A model generated the notes under the pieces. It was given only the letters and a program-made list of their open reading frames with translations. It ran no database searches and was not told the origin of the DNA. A stretch of DNA of 64,000 nucleotides from Folioceros fuciformis. Lineage: Eukaryota; Anthocerotophyta; Anthocerotopsida; Anthocerotales. The stretch is from positions 82,965-146,964 of the forward strand of contig JBNGIO010005977.1 in assembly GCA_049999805.1 (NCBI GenBank), given 5' to 3'. Made by a program: the position numbers and the translations under genes. Positions 1 through 9,916 of this stretch are shown here, piece after piece. Numbering within the stretch: the first letter of the stretch is position 1; the number at the start of each line of letters is the position of its first letter.

Positions 1-70
1 TGGAAAGGAGAAAGCTTGACCCGAAGCAGAAACTGAGAAGGGGAGAATGTGAGTACAGGAAGCCCTCGAT

Positions 71-892
71 TTGGCAGAAGCCATCATGGATCAAAAATTC
101 ATGGTGACTTTTGGCCAACTTCTCCTGGATACACCACGATACAGGCAGCAATTGCGACGAGCGCCGAAAATGGCTCAAACTAGGAGGAAGCAAAGTCTGC
201 CACAAGTAAGACCAAGTGTTCATCCTGTGAATTTAGTATCGATGGTGGACCAAGGCCCAGCTGAATTACAGATCGAGATAGTAGGGTGTGTGATCAAGAA
301 GGTACCCTTAGACATAGGGTCTGGGGTAAACATTATGACCGAAGACACGGCCCGGAAGCTGGGATTGGAAATTGAGCAGACAGTTAAGGTTCTGTAGTTG
401 GTAGACATGTTGAAAATGGCACCAGTGGGGGAAATCATTGGAGTTCTGACCCACATCGGCACCATTCCATATCTTATGGATTATGTGGTAATTAAGCAAA
501 AGGCTCCGGGATATGAAGTATTGATTGGGAGAACATGGATGTATGGTGCCAGATGCACTTTCATGTGGGGACATAAGGAGGTAGGATTCAAGCCGTTGGA
601 CTGGGATCCGAAGACTAAGGAAGGAAGGATTTGCTTGTCATGGAGCAAGGATATGTACGCTGGGGAAACACCTTCGGAATTAGATGGGTATACATCGGCC
701 GGAGAGACGGATGAGCAAGCAGATGAAAAGGAGAGATTCCCTTTTGCTCATATCTCTTGGTCCAATGAGGAAAAGGACTATCAGCGAAATCTCCCCCATC
801 TCATCAGCTGTTATAGAATCACGGAGGACTGTGCGAATGGGGGAACTAAGACGAAGGAAGTAAATTCAACTACCGAGGTGGTTGAAGGTTAA
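71..892 (+). pseudogene. gypsy protease (retropepsin) region, broken
   Basis: The first open stretch (71-397) holds a retropepsin-like core around 300-345 with DIGSG, where the family normally has D-S/T-G. A stop at 395-397 cuts the domain, which continues in the same frame to 892. The end of this stretch runs into a Thr-Glu-Val-Val-rich linker encoded by repeats of ACTACCGAGGTAGT type. This is a fragment of the pol polyprotein, not a host gene. Confidence 0.6.
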
Positions 893-934
893 ACGGAAGT
901 AGTAGGAACCACTACCGAGGTAGTCGGTAAAGGA

Positions 935-2540
935 TTGAAGGTGGTGGAACCAACTACCGAGGTAGCTAAACCAGCAAAGTCAGAAGTAGGGGGACCGAGG
1001 GAGGACTCGCTTGAGAAGGAGGAGGAACATGAGGGTGTCACACGAATTACCTCTGAAGAACTTTTCCATGAGTGGGGGATGAGGGACGCGGAATCGCGAA
1101 GGCTTGAGGAGGGATTTGGCATCACCTCGGCACTTGTGGAGCGAGAGTGGGTGCAGGCGGATGAGATCAAGGACGTAGAAGTCTTGCCAGGGAAGGTCCT
1201 CAAGTTTTCCACTAAGCTGGACGTTGTGTTGGAAAAGGGGATGAAGGACCTACTGGCGAAATTCATTGACGTCTTTACCTTTGACGTCACCGATATGAAG
1301 GGGATACCCAAGGAGTGGGGGGAGCATAAGATCGAGTTGGAACCCGGGGCAATACCAGTCAGAATCCCTCAGTACAAGCTGAATCCCAAGTACTCGCTGA
1401 AGGTGAAGGAACATTTGGAACTATACCTCATGGCGGACATTATTTACCCCATTGTCACTTCAGAGTGGGTGGACCCAATTGTGGTGGTGCATAAAAAACA
1501 GCCGGGTAACTCAGAGTGTGCCAGGATTGGAGGAGGCTGAACAAGGTAACCTAGAAGGACCACTTCCCATTACCGTTCATCGACAACATTCTGCACTTGG
1601 TTGCGGGGCGAATAATGTATTCCTTCCTGGATGGGTACTCGGGCTACAACCAGCTACACCTTCGAAAGAGCGACTGGCCGCTGACTACGTTTACCACTGA
1701 CTGGGGAACGCATGCCTACAAACGCAGTGCTTTTGGGTTGACGAGAGCACCTGGATCCTTCATGAGGGCGATTGTCAAGATCTTTAAAGAATTTCTTCGC
1801 AATTTTATGGAAGTCTTTCTGGACGACTTCTGTGTGTTTGGGATCAAGGAAGACCACCTGCGACATCTGAGAAAATGTTTGGAGAGATGTAGGGAGGCCA
1901 AGCTATGCCTGCACCCCGAGAAATGTTACTTTGGGATGGCGGAGGGTATTCTGTTGGGACACAAGATTTTAGCAAGAGGAATCGAGGTTGACCCCGACAA
2001 GGTGAAGATCATTGTAGCCCTCTAGCCACCAAGGACACTAAAAGAGCTTAGAGGACTCTTAGGCATGGTCGGCTATTATAGAAGATTCATTAAAAACTTT
2101 GCAAAAAGAGCTGCTCCCTTGACAAGTGTATTATGGAAGGATTAGGAGTGGGAGTGGACGCCGGCAAGGAAGGATGCATTTCAGGATCTGCGGACAACTC
2201 TCATCTCAGCGCCAACACTCAAGGGACCTGGCTGGAGCAAGAGGTTTCATGTCTATGTCGACGTCTCTACCTTCGCAATCGGCGTGGTACTCAGCCAACG
2301 AGATGAGAAGAAGAGGGATTACCCTATCTACTACGCGGGTAGGCAACTCATTGAGGCTAACCGGAAGTATACCACCACTGAGAGGGAAGCGCTGGGGATG
2401 GTATATTCGGTCAGGAAATTTCGTCACTACCTGCTCTCGTAGGAATTCCTCTTTCATGTGGATCACTTCGCACTTAAGCATCTGGTCAACAAGGTAGATT
2501 TGTCGGGGAGGATCGCTACGTGGATCTTGTTGCTCTAGGT
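935..2540 (+). pseudogene. gypsy reverse transcriptase and RNase H, broken
   Basis: 935-1540 encodes the N-terminal part of the RT domain. 1597-2025 continues with YSFLDGYSGYNQ and the catalytic box VFLDDF, which is the Y/F-x-D-D signature with both Asp present. After a stop at 2023-2025 the connection domain ([14 protein letters not shown], about 2047-2090) and an RNase H domain follow (FHVYVDVSTFAIGVVLSQ about 2247-2300, then YYAGRQL and TTTEREAL). In-frame stops and a frame change between 1540 and 1597 show decay. Domain order and motifs make the identity secure; activity is not expected. Confidence 0.8.
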
Positions 2541-2959
2541 GTTCACCTTCACCATGGAAACCAGGGAAGGACGGAAGCATGTAAATGCTGATTTTCTTTC
2601 GCGACTGCAGACGGAGGAAGTGGTGCAAGATGAGGAAGATGAGTTTCCCGATGAAACTCTATTCGCAGCAGAGATGGAGGGTGAAGCGGCTACGCCTAAC
2701 CGCAAGCAAACTGAGAAGGAAGGCGCGCCAGGGAAGGAGAAGGGGAGGAGCGGCTTTATTCGACCCACCTACCAAGAGGTCCTTGCGTTCCTGAAGACGG
2801 GAGTCGTTCTTAGAGACTTGTCAAAGCAGCAAGCGCAGTTGTTTGTGCATTACGCGAGACCCTTTACCCGCAATGGAAGTGAACTCTACAAGACGGAACT
2901 AGATGGCCGAGAGAGGCTCTTGGTGCCAGCGGAGAAAGTCAAGCGGGTACTGGCGGGGT

Positions 2960-3953
2960 TATATGAGGGAGAAGCAGGGGGGGGCACTTTCATGCACACA
3001 TCACCTGCAAGAAGTTGCTGGAAATGGGCTACTGGTGGCCGACAATGTACAAGGACACAGCGGCATACGTCAAGAAATGTGACACGTGCCAGAGAGTGGG
3101 CAAACCAACCGCGATGACGCAATGGCCCTTAATTCCCATTCTGGCTTTAGGCCCATTTGAAAAATGGGGGATTGACTTCGTGGGGCCTATCTAGCCGAAG
3201 ACCAAGGTCAGGCAGAATCAGTTCATCTTGGTTGCAACGGATTATTGCACGAGGATGATGGAGGCACAGCCCCTTCACGTGGATACAGCTCAGGTGGTAG
3301 CTAAATTTTTGTTTGAACAAATGACTGCCCACTATGGGTACCCCTTGGAGTTGGTAAGCGATCGGGGAATCCATTTTTTCAATGAGGTAATCACCCACAT
3401 GGCGGAACATTTCAATGTGCAACACCGACGGACGACTCCCTATAACCCGAAGGCCAACGGATTGACAGAGAAGGCAAATGGTATCCTTTGCCAAATCTTG
3501 AACAAACTGACGGTGAAGTACGCCTACGACTGGGACCTCAAACTCTACTCGGCATTATGGGCGTAGAGGACATTGCAACGGATTACGACATAGAGAACGC
3601 CCTACTACCTCACCCATGGGCACCATCCAGTGATGCCAGTAGAATTTGAAGTTCCAACCCTGCGCATCCAGAGGGAGAAACGAATGTCAGTGGAAGAGAG
3701 TCAGCTAGAGCGGTTGGTCAGTTTTGTGAGGCACGCTGAGAACCGGGAACAGGCGATGGAGACCATGCAGGAAATGCAAGCTAAACGTAAGGAATGGCAT
3801 GATCGCAGTTTCAAGAAGCAAGAATGGGTGGTTCCCGGGGATTTGGGTTTGCATAACAGGTACATGCATTTCCCGGGAAAACTGCATCTGAGGTGGATGG
3901 GGCCATACCGGGTGATCGAAGTTTTTACTAACGGGTCCATACAGCTACAGTAG
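2960..3953 (+). pseudogene. gypsy integrase with GPY-type tail, broken
   Basis: A zinc-binding remnant (KKCDTCQRVGKP near 3070-3110) precedes the DDE core, with FEKWGIDFVGPI near 3157-3193, LVSDRGIHF near 3350-3380 and a downstream Glu region ending at a stop at 3564-3566. 3630-3953 encodes the C-terminal tail with a VVPGDLG segment and WMGPYRVIEV, the GPY/F module of many plant gypsy integrases. No chromodomain is visible after it. Several stops interrupt the frame. Confidence 0.75.
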
Positions 3954-4383
3954 TTGGACGGCCACCTCCTGCCAACCAGAGTCAATGGCTGGCAAGTGAA
4001 GAAATACCATGCTTAGGTTGGTGAGGACGCCAACAAATGAGAAGGGGAGTATGTAGAGGAAAAAAATGTTCAGGAACCGCTTTCTCGGCGTCAGAAGATG
4101 TCGACTTTGTTTTTTTTGGTGTAAACAGGTAAGCAAACCGGCCTAGTAAGTATGAATGTGAGTATATTTATACATAAAGACTCCTTGGCCTATGGCATTT
4201 TGGGCAACCTATGGTAGTGGAGTTGGGTGTCGAGATGAGCAGGTTGGCCCTTGGCCTATGGTATGAAGGGTCTTGCAGGAAGTTTATATATGCACCCCCC
4301 CCTTACCTTCAAAATAAAGAAATAAGGTAGGAACTCGGCATAGGTAGTTATGGACTTAGGCTAGGAAATCGGAGTGTAGTGGC

Positions 4384-5040
4384 TTAGTGACGATGGCTGA
4401 AGCTGAGCCACCATCGCGGAAAATCGGACGGCAACCTCGATAGTGGAGCTCGACAACCTGGTAAGGATAAAACCCAGAAGGGCAAAAGGTCAAGTGCCAT
4501 TTTTAGGAACGCAATTGGGTGAACAACCAAGGTAGACGAGGCGGGTGGAGCGCAACAACAGAGCAGCTCAGGCAAGAGCCGAGGACAACAGGTTGGGGGC
4601 GCGCGCGGCGGCAGCGGCTAAGCTACGGGAGCAGTTACCACGCTTGAAGGAGATGGCGCGAGAGGAAAAGCCTGCACAATTAGCAGCAGCGAAGGGCACT
4701 TTGGAGCAAACCCCAACACCAAAGGTAGAGACAGCCTTCTGGCCGAACATGGAGCACTAACGCGCAAGGGATGGCGGGCTGGTGGAGGAGTTTAGCCTGG
4801 GCTTCATGGCTCAACGCTGGAACCATGTAGCTCCAGGGCTGGTGCAGGAGTGCGCCCAGCACTTGCGGAGTCTGCGCAAAGAAGGAGCTATCCAGGGGAA
4901 CCCACATGAGTGGAACCTAGATTTGGTGAGAAGAGTATACGGGCACAGTCTAGAAGAGGAAGGAGGTTTGGTCCTCAAGACGCCGAGGAAGAAGAGCATG
5001 GTGACCTCGGCACAGACGTTGCCCAAACCCTTAAAGCATC
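4384..5040 (+). pseudogene. unrecognised gag-like reading frame, left part, cut by the copia element
   Basis: 4545-4760 encodes an Ala/Arg/Glu-rich, coiled-coil-like stretch. After one stop, 4782-5040 encodes a segment containing EEFSLGFMAQRW and RVYGHSLEEEGGLVLK. The frame ends where similarity to the copia LTR begins at 5041. The region at 9917 and onward, on the other side of the copia element, looks like its continuation. I recognise no family with confidence; gag-like or plant-transposon-protein-like is an inference from composition and neighbours. Confidence 0.4.
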
Positions 5041-5152
5041 ATAAATACCCCCTTGAGCTCCCTTGCTATTGAGACTCATTGTGAGAGTGTGACCTCTCTT
5101 TCTCCTCTCCTCCTCTCCTCCTTCACCATGTAGCTCCTATAGAGATCCTACA
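5041..5152 (+). repeat. copia 5' LTR, last 112 bp only
   Basis: Starts at ATAAATACCCC, within the TATA-box region of the full 3' copy, and ends GATCCTACA. Matches 9804-9915 with 4 mismatches and no indels. Everything upstream differs from the 3' LTR, so the LTR is truncated at or near its TATA box. Confidence 0.9.
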
Positions 5153-5154
5153 AG

Positions 5155-5166
5155 TGGTATCAGAGC
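5155..5166 (+). other. copia primer-binding site
   Basis: TGGTATCAGAGC starts two bases after the LTR end. It is the classic plant LTR-retrotransposon primer site, complementary to the 3' end of initiator tRNA-Met. Confidence 0.85.
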
Positions 5167-6018
5167 TTGGTGTGGAGCTTGGTTTTGTGGAGCAACAAGG
5201 CGTGTGGTATGGAGGAGTGGGCTGCGAAGCCTGGTCAGGGCGCTGTTACCTTGTTCGCGCACATGGCGGTGTGTAAAGCCTAGCAACGTGGAGCATCGAG
5301 GAGGGCGCCACAGTGCCACCCCGCAGCTCGAGGTGCTACCCCAGAGCGGGTGCAGAAGGGCGTGGGCAGCTGCAGCGGACAGGCCGCCGGGGCGCAACGA
5401 GGGCCGCCGGGGCGTAGGAGGGCGCCGTGCCGCCAGGCCCGCGGGGGGTAGGCAGGCTCAAGTGGCCAGGCCACCCCGCCCAGCCTCCCGCAAGGGGGCG
5501 GGGGCAGGCCCTAGGCCGGGGCGGCAAGGCGCCCGTCTGCTAGCGAGGGCGTCACGGAGGACGCCAGGATGCCGCCGGGGTGCCAGGCCTCCCCAGGCGG
5601 GAGGGGTGCCAGGCCGGCAAGCCACCCAGGACGCCAAGGGCCCTGAAGGTGCCCCCGTCAAGGGCGCCTGACCCTGGGCGCCAACTGATCGTGCCTGCTG
5701 GGCGTTGGCCCTCTGAATCATCGGGCTTGGGCCTCACCTGAATGTGGGGCGTCGTTGGAGCGTGGGCGTCACAGCCGCCGAGCGCCGGTGAGCGAATGCC
5801 GCATTGCGGTCACCAGAGTGCTGACGCCGAGAGCAAGAGTGCGGGACCGAACCGATCCCAGCCACAAAAGTCAAGATCTCGATCGAACAACGGGAGATAT
5901 TCCACTTGTGAGCGACCGAAGCCTAAATTGTGGACAGCTGTTTCGTTTTAAGGGTAACTTTTTACATTTCAACCGCTTTGTAACTAGCCTTTTGGTTGAT
6001 TTGCATCGACTTTGAAAC
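5167..6018 (+). other. copia leader containing a very GC-rich block
   Basis: Untranslated leader between the primer site and gag. From about 5330 to 5690 it is strikingly rich in G and C, with runs such as GGGGGCGGGGGC, unlike the AT-leaning gag and pol that follow. The open frames here (such as 5204-5671) encode only Arg/Pro/Gly/Ala-rich low-complexity sequence and are explained by composition. Confidence 0.6.
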
Positions 6019-6462
6019 ATGATGTCCTCAGGAAATGTCATGTTCAATATCGAGAAGTTAGACGGTACTAACTTCCCATTCTGGAAAGAACAAGTGTATA
6101 ATGTTCTAGTACAGAAGAAGCAGATCAAGCCCATTAAGCTACTAGGAGTGAAACCTATTAGCATGACTCAGGATGAGTGGCAGGATGTAGAAGGTAGCCT
6201 GTTAACAGAGGAGGTGAACAAGAAGAATATGGAACCCTTGAAAGATTCCAATGCCCTCATGATGAGAGGAAGGTCCACTTCAAAGGGGAAGGACAAGGAG
6301 CGAAGTCTTTCCCATAGTAAGTCTCGCAGTTGTAACAATGTTGAGTGTTACCATTGTCACAAGAAGGGTCACATCAGAAGGGACTGCAAGAAGTTCAAGA
6401 AAGGACAAAGAAAAGAAAAAGAAGCAAAGCGACAACAAGGCAAGTCTGAGTGTCAAGCATGA
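6019..6462 (+). CDS. copia gag, internally shortened
   Basis: 147 codons starting ATGATG. The N-terminus has the copia gag signature (FNIEKLDGTNFPFWKEQV, about residues 10-27). The C-terminus has a CCHC zinc knuckle, CYHCHKKGHIRRDC, in a basic tail. Plant copia gags usually have some 200-300 residues between these points; here about 80 remain, so much of the capsid-like domain is deleted. The frame ends at 6460-6462 and the Lys-rich tail continues in another frame toward the protease, indicating a frameshift. Unlikely to form particles on its own. Confidence 0.75.
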   Translation: MMSSGNVMFNIEKLDGTNFPFWKEQVYNVLVQKKQIKPIKLLGVKPISMTQDEWQDVEGSLLTEEVNKKNMEPLKDSNALMMRGRSTSKGKDKERSLSHSKSRSCNNVECYHCHKKGHIRRDCKKFKKGQRKEKEAKRQQGKSECQA

Positions 6463-7572
6463 CGAGGTGAACTCTGTTGATGATGGAGATGTTCTTACCT
6501 CTTCTTCCTTCAATTCTGCACAACTGACAGCCGTGGAGAGTCACTTATTCTCTAATTGGATAATTAACTCTGGAGCATCTTTCCATATTACTCCGCATAG
6601 CGAGTGGTTTAGCACCTATGATGCTACTAGGAAAGGATGTGTTCGGCTTGGAAATAACTATGCATGCGAGATTGCAGGCGTTAGGGATGTGCAGCTGAAG
6701 TTCGACAATGGATCTTCATTCGCACTGAAGGATGTTAGGCATGTTCCGAAGTAGACAAAAAACAAGATTAGTACAAGACAGTTGGATGACGCTGGCTACC
6801 ACTGTTGGTTTGGAGATCATTCTTGGAAGATCTCCAAAGGTTCTTTTGTGTTAGCTCGTGGATCGAAGTGTGGCACTTTATACTCACTTCAGGTAACTAT
6901 TGTCAAGGATCATGTGACTTGTGTTACGGAACAGCCAAGTGTTTCCTTGTGGCATAGTCGGTTAGGACATATGTCTAAAAAAGGAATGAAGATCCTATCT
7001 TGTTTTGGTCACGTCCCTGCTTTTCACTTCTCTGATTTCTCCGTGTGTGAGCACTGTTTGTATAGGAAACAGACGAAGTCACCACATGGAGCAAGATGTA
7101 AACACAAAAGTAAACCTCTTAAGTTGGTTCACAGTGATGTTTGTAGACCTATGCCCACTGTATCGTTAGGCGGTGCATCTTATTTTGTCACTTTCATAGA
7201 TGATTTCTCACGCAAGGTGTGGGTTTATCCTTTGAGGAGAAAGGATGATGTTCTGACAGTGTTTCAGAAATTCATCACCCTTGTGGAGAATCAGTTTGGC
7301 CTCCAACTGAAGTGTCTAAGGACAGACAATGGGGGAGAGTATGTTTTGAAGGCTTTCCAGTCATTCTGTGATTCCAAGGGAATCAAGAGAGAATTGACTG
7401 CGCCGTATACTTGTTCCTAACATGGTGTGGTTGAACGGATGAACAGAACCATCCAGGAGAGGATGCGTAGTTTGTTGTCAAACTTTGTATTGCCTAATAG
7501 ATTTTGGGTAGAAGCAGTGGTTACTGCGGTGCATCTTATTAACAGATCTCGTAATAGGGCTGTGGATGAATA
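6463..7572 (+). pseudogene. copia protease and integrase, broken
   Basis: The protease core near 6545-6590 reads INSGASFHIT; the family active site is D-S/T-G-A, so the catalytic Asp is replaced by Asn. A stop follows at 6752-6754. Integrase starts near 6940 with SLWHSRLGHMS (the zinc-binding histidines) and CEHCLYRKQ. The catalytic core has FVTFIDDFSRKVWVYPL (about 7183-7233) and LRTDNGGEY (about 7316-7342), then a stop at 7418-7420 just before the HGVVERMNRT segment with the third acidic residue. Another stop lies at 7570-7572. Confidence 0.8.
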
Positions 7573-9592
7573 GGTTCCAAAGGAGATGTGGTCTAGAAAG
7601 AAGCTGTCATACAAGCATCTACGAGTGTTTGGCTGTGAGGCATACTACCATGTTCTGAAGGAGTTTCGGGACAAGTTGGCACCCAAGTCCAAGAAATGTA
7701 TTTTTCTTGGCTATGGTGAGCTTGGTGAGATGGGATACTGTCTATGGGATCCAAAGGCCAAGAAAATGGTTCGCAGCAATGACGTGTTCTTCAATGAGGC
7801 CAAGATGCACAAGAAGCCTACTCCAACAGTGGAGGTGCGACAGGCGGTCTTCCAAGAAGATGGACTTGACCGTCCCACGCAGGTTGAACGACGTGATGTG
7901 CAGGAACCAATTCCTCCACTTGTAGAAGAGGAGAGAGTGCAACCAACTCCGGTCGAGGCGCCATTGCTTCGTAGGTCAGGAAGGATTTCACGTCCTCCTG
8001 ACATGTATGTTGCATCTCTTGATTATGTCATGCTGACGGATTGTGGGGAGCCCTCTTGTTATGAAGAGGCCATGTGAGTGACTGACAAGGACAAGTGGGA
8101 GAAGGCAATGCAGTCGCAGAAGGGTTCGCTCCATAAGAACCAAACTTGGGAGTTGGTTCGGTTGCCTAGGGGCAAGAAGGCGTTGCCATGCAAATGGATG
8201 TATAAGATGAAGGACATACCCCCATTATGGCAAACCCAAGTACAAGGCACGATTGGTTGCTAAGGGTTTTAAGCAACAGCAAGGTATTGACTTTGATGAG
8301 ATTTTCTCGCTAGTTGTCAAAATGACCACCTTGCGATGTGTTCTTGGTCAAGTTGCGAGACACGACATGGAAATTATCCAAATGGATGTGAAGTCGGCAT
8401 GGTGATCTCCTGCAAGAGGTATACATGGAGCAACCAGAGGGTTTTATTGAGAAAGGCAAAGAGAGTCTGGTGTACAGGTTAAAGAAGAGCCTTTATGGTT
8501 TGAAGCTGGCAACCAGGGAGTGGTATTACAAGTTCCACTCATTTATGCTTTCTCAAGGCTACAAGCGTAGCGTTGAGGATTATTGCCTTTATACGAAGCA
8601 AGCTAAGGATGGAAGCTTGCTCATTCTGGTCCTCTATGTGGATTATATGCTAATTGCTGGGACTAACAGTGATGAAATTTCAGCGTTGAAGTCAAAGTTG
8701 AATGCTCGCTTTGACATGATAGACTTGGGAGAGGCAAGCCATATTCTTGGCATGCGTATTCGTCGAGACAGACAGAAGCGTTGCTTTACTTGTCTCAGAC
8801 TGAATACATTAACAAGGTGCTTCAACGTTTCAACATGGAGAAGGGGAAGGTATTGAGTACTCCGTTGCCTCCATATGTGAAACTTTCAAGCAAGGATTGC
8901 CTAAGCTCTGCGGAGGACAAAGCTGAAATGGAGAAGGTTCCATACTCATCAGCTGTAGGGAGTTTGATGTATGCACTGATTGCTACACGTCCTGACATTG
9001 CCTTTGCAGTGGGAGTGGTTAGCAGGTTTATGTCAAACCCTGGCAGGAAGCATTGAGAGGCAGTGAAAGGAGTTATGAGGTACTTGAATGGTACAAAAGC
9101 TTTGTGCTTATGTTTTGGTAGTGAAGATGCATCTGTAGCGGGATATACGGATGTTGATTATGTAGGGGATATGGATAAAAGGAGGTCCACATCAGGTTAT
9201 GTCTTCATGTGCACTGGAGGGGCAGTCTCATGGCGATCTTGTTTGCAATCGTGCATAACGCTATCTACCATAGAGGCCGAGTATGTTGCAGCGACTAAGG
9301 CTTGCAAGGAAGCCATGTGGCTTGATCGTTTAGTGGAAGATTTGGGGATCAAGGTTGAGCTGCTAGTGTTGCATTGTGATAGCCAGAGTGCTATCCAGTT
9401 GGCGAAGAATCCAATGTTTCATGCGAAGACCAAACATGTGGAAGTGAAGTATCACTTCATTCGATAGGTGTTGGAAAACAAGAGGGTACAGCTTGTCAAA
9501 GTTCACACCAGTCAAAACCCTGCAGATGTTCTTACCAAAGAGCTCTCTACGAAGCAATTCGCACAAGCACGAACACTCATGGGCATGAGATA
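7573..9592 (+). pseudogene. copia reverse transcriptase and RNase H, broken
   Basis: After the integrase C-terminus (HLRVFGCEAYYHV, FLGYG, about 7617-7725), RT starts at WEKAMQSQ (about 8098) with [21 protein letters not shown]. Downstream are [24 protein letters not shown] followed by a stop, and the polymerase box LYVDYML near 8635-8655, where the family has Y-V-D-D, so the second catalytic Asp is Tyr. RNase H (YTDVDYVGD, STIEAEYVA, VLHCDSQSAI) runs about 9060-9467, then a stop and the C-terminal VHTSQNPADVLTK. At least three stops and two frame changes. Decayed. Confidence 0.85.
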
Positions 9593-9635
9593 GACCACTC
9601 TCTTATGAAGGTAAATTGGCCTTTAAGTGGGAGGT

Positions 9636-9915
9636 TGTAGGGTTATTAAAGCCCAATGTGCTTAGACTAATGTGTTTAGTCTAAGATTAGTGACTAGTTA
9701 AGTACCATTAGTTTAGATTAGCTTAAGCTAATCTGTAGGAAGCTTCTTGCGCAGCTTCCTGTGGGCTTCTTCTGAAGCTTCTTAGGGAGCTCTTCTAGAG
9801 GGTATAAATACCCCATTGAGCTCCCTTGCTATTGAGACTCATTGTGAGAGTGTGACCTCTCTTTCTCCTCTCCTTCTCTCCTCCTTCACCATGTAGCTCT
9901 TGTAGAGATCCTACA
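9636..9915 (+). repeat. copia 3' LTR, full length (280 bp)
   Basis: Begins TGTAGGGTTATT after the purine tract AGTGGGAGG and ends GATCCTACA, giving TGTAGG...CCTACA inverted ends. Contains TATAAATA at 9803-9810 and a pyrimidine-rich 3' part. Confidence 0.9.
9803..9810 (+). promoter_or_regulatory. TATA box of copia 3' LTR
   Basis: TATAAATA in the LTR about 105 bp before its end. The 5' LTR copy begins at this motif and reads CATAAATA, so its promoter is probably impaired. Confidence 0.55.
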
Positions 9916-9916
9916 G

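Larger units (their letters stand above)
1..4330 (+). mobile_element. Ty3/gypsy LTR retrotransposon, pol region and probable start of 3' LTR (decayed)
   Basis: Pol domains run in gypsy order on the plus strand: retropepsin, reverse transcriptase, RNase H, integrase, then a GPY-type integrase tail. Integrase after RNase H separates this from copia elements. Stops interrupt the frame repeatedly (for example near 892, 1540, 2025, 2145, 2442, 2537, 3194 and 3566), so it cannot be autonomous. A purine-rich tract at 4041-4049 followed by TGTAGAGG at 4052 looks like the polypurine tract and the first bases of the 3' LTR, and AATAAA at 4313-4318 could be its poly(A) signal. The right edge is not resolved, and the 5' LTR and gag lie outside the window or are missing. 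Confidence 0.85.
5041..9915 (+). mobile_element. Ty1/copia LTR retrotransposon with truncated 5' LTR
   Basis: Order on the plus strand: partial 5' LTR (5041-5152), primer-binding site at 5155, leader, gag with a CCHC knuckle, protease, integrase, RT, RNase H, 3' LTR (9636-9915). Integrase before RT is diagnostic for copia. The 112 bp shared by the two LTRs differ at 4 positions by my count (about 96% identity), so the insertion is fairly young, yet pol carries several stops and frame breaks. The first 168 bp expected of the 5' LTR are absent, replaced by the gag-like sequence ending at 5040. Confidence 0.9.

Noticed and set aside
5204-5671. 155-codon Arg/Pro/Gly/Ala-rich frame in the copia leader
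   Set aside because: Explained by extreme GC content, with open frames on both strands. No family resemblance.
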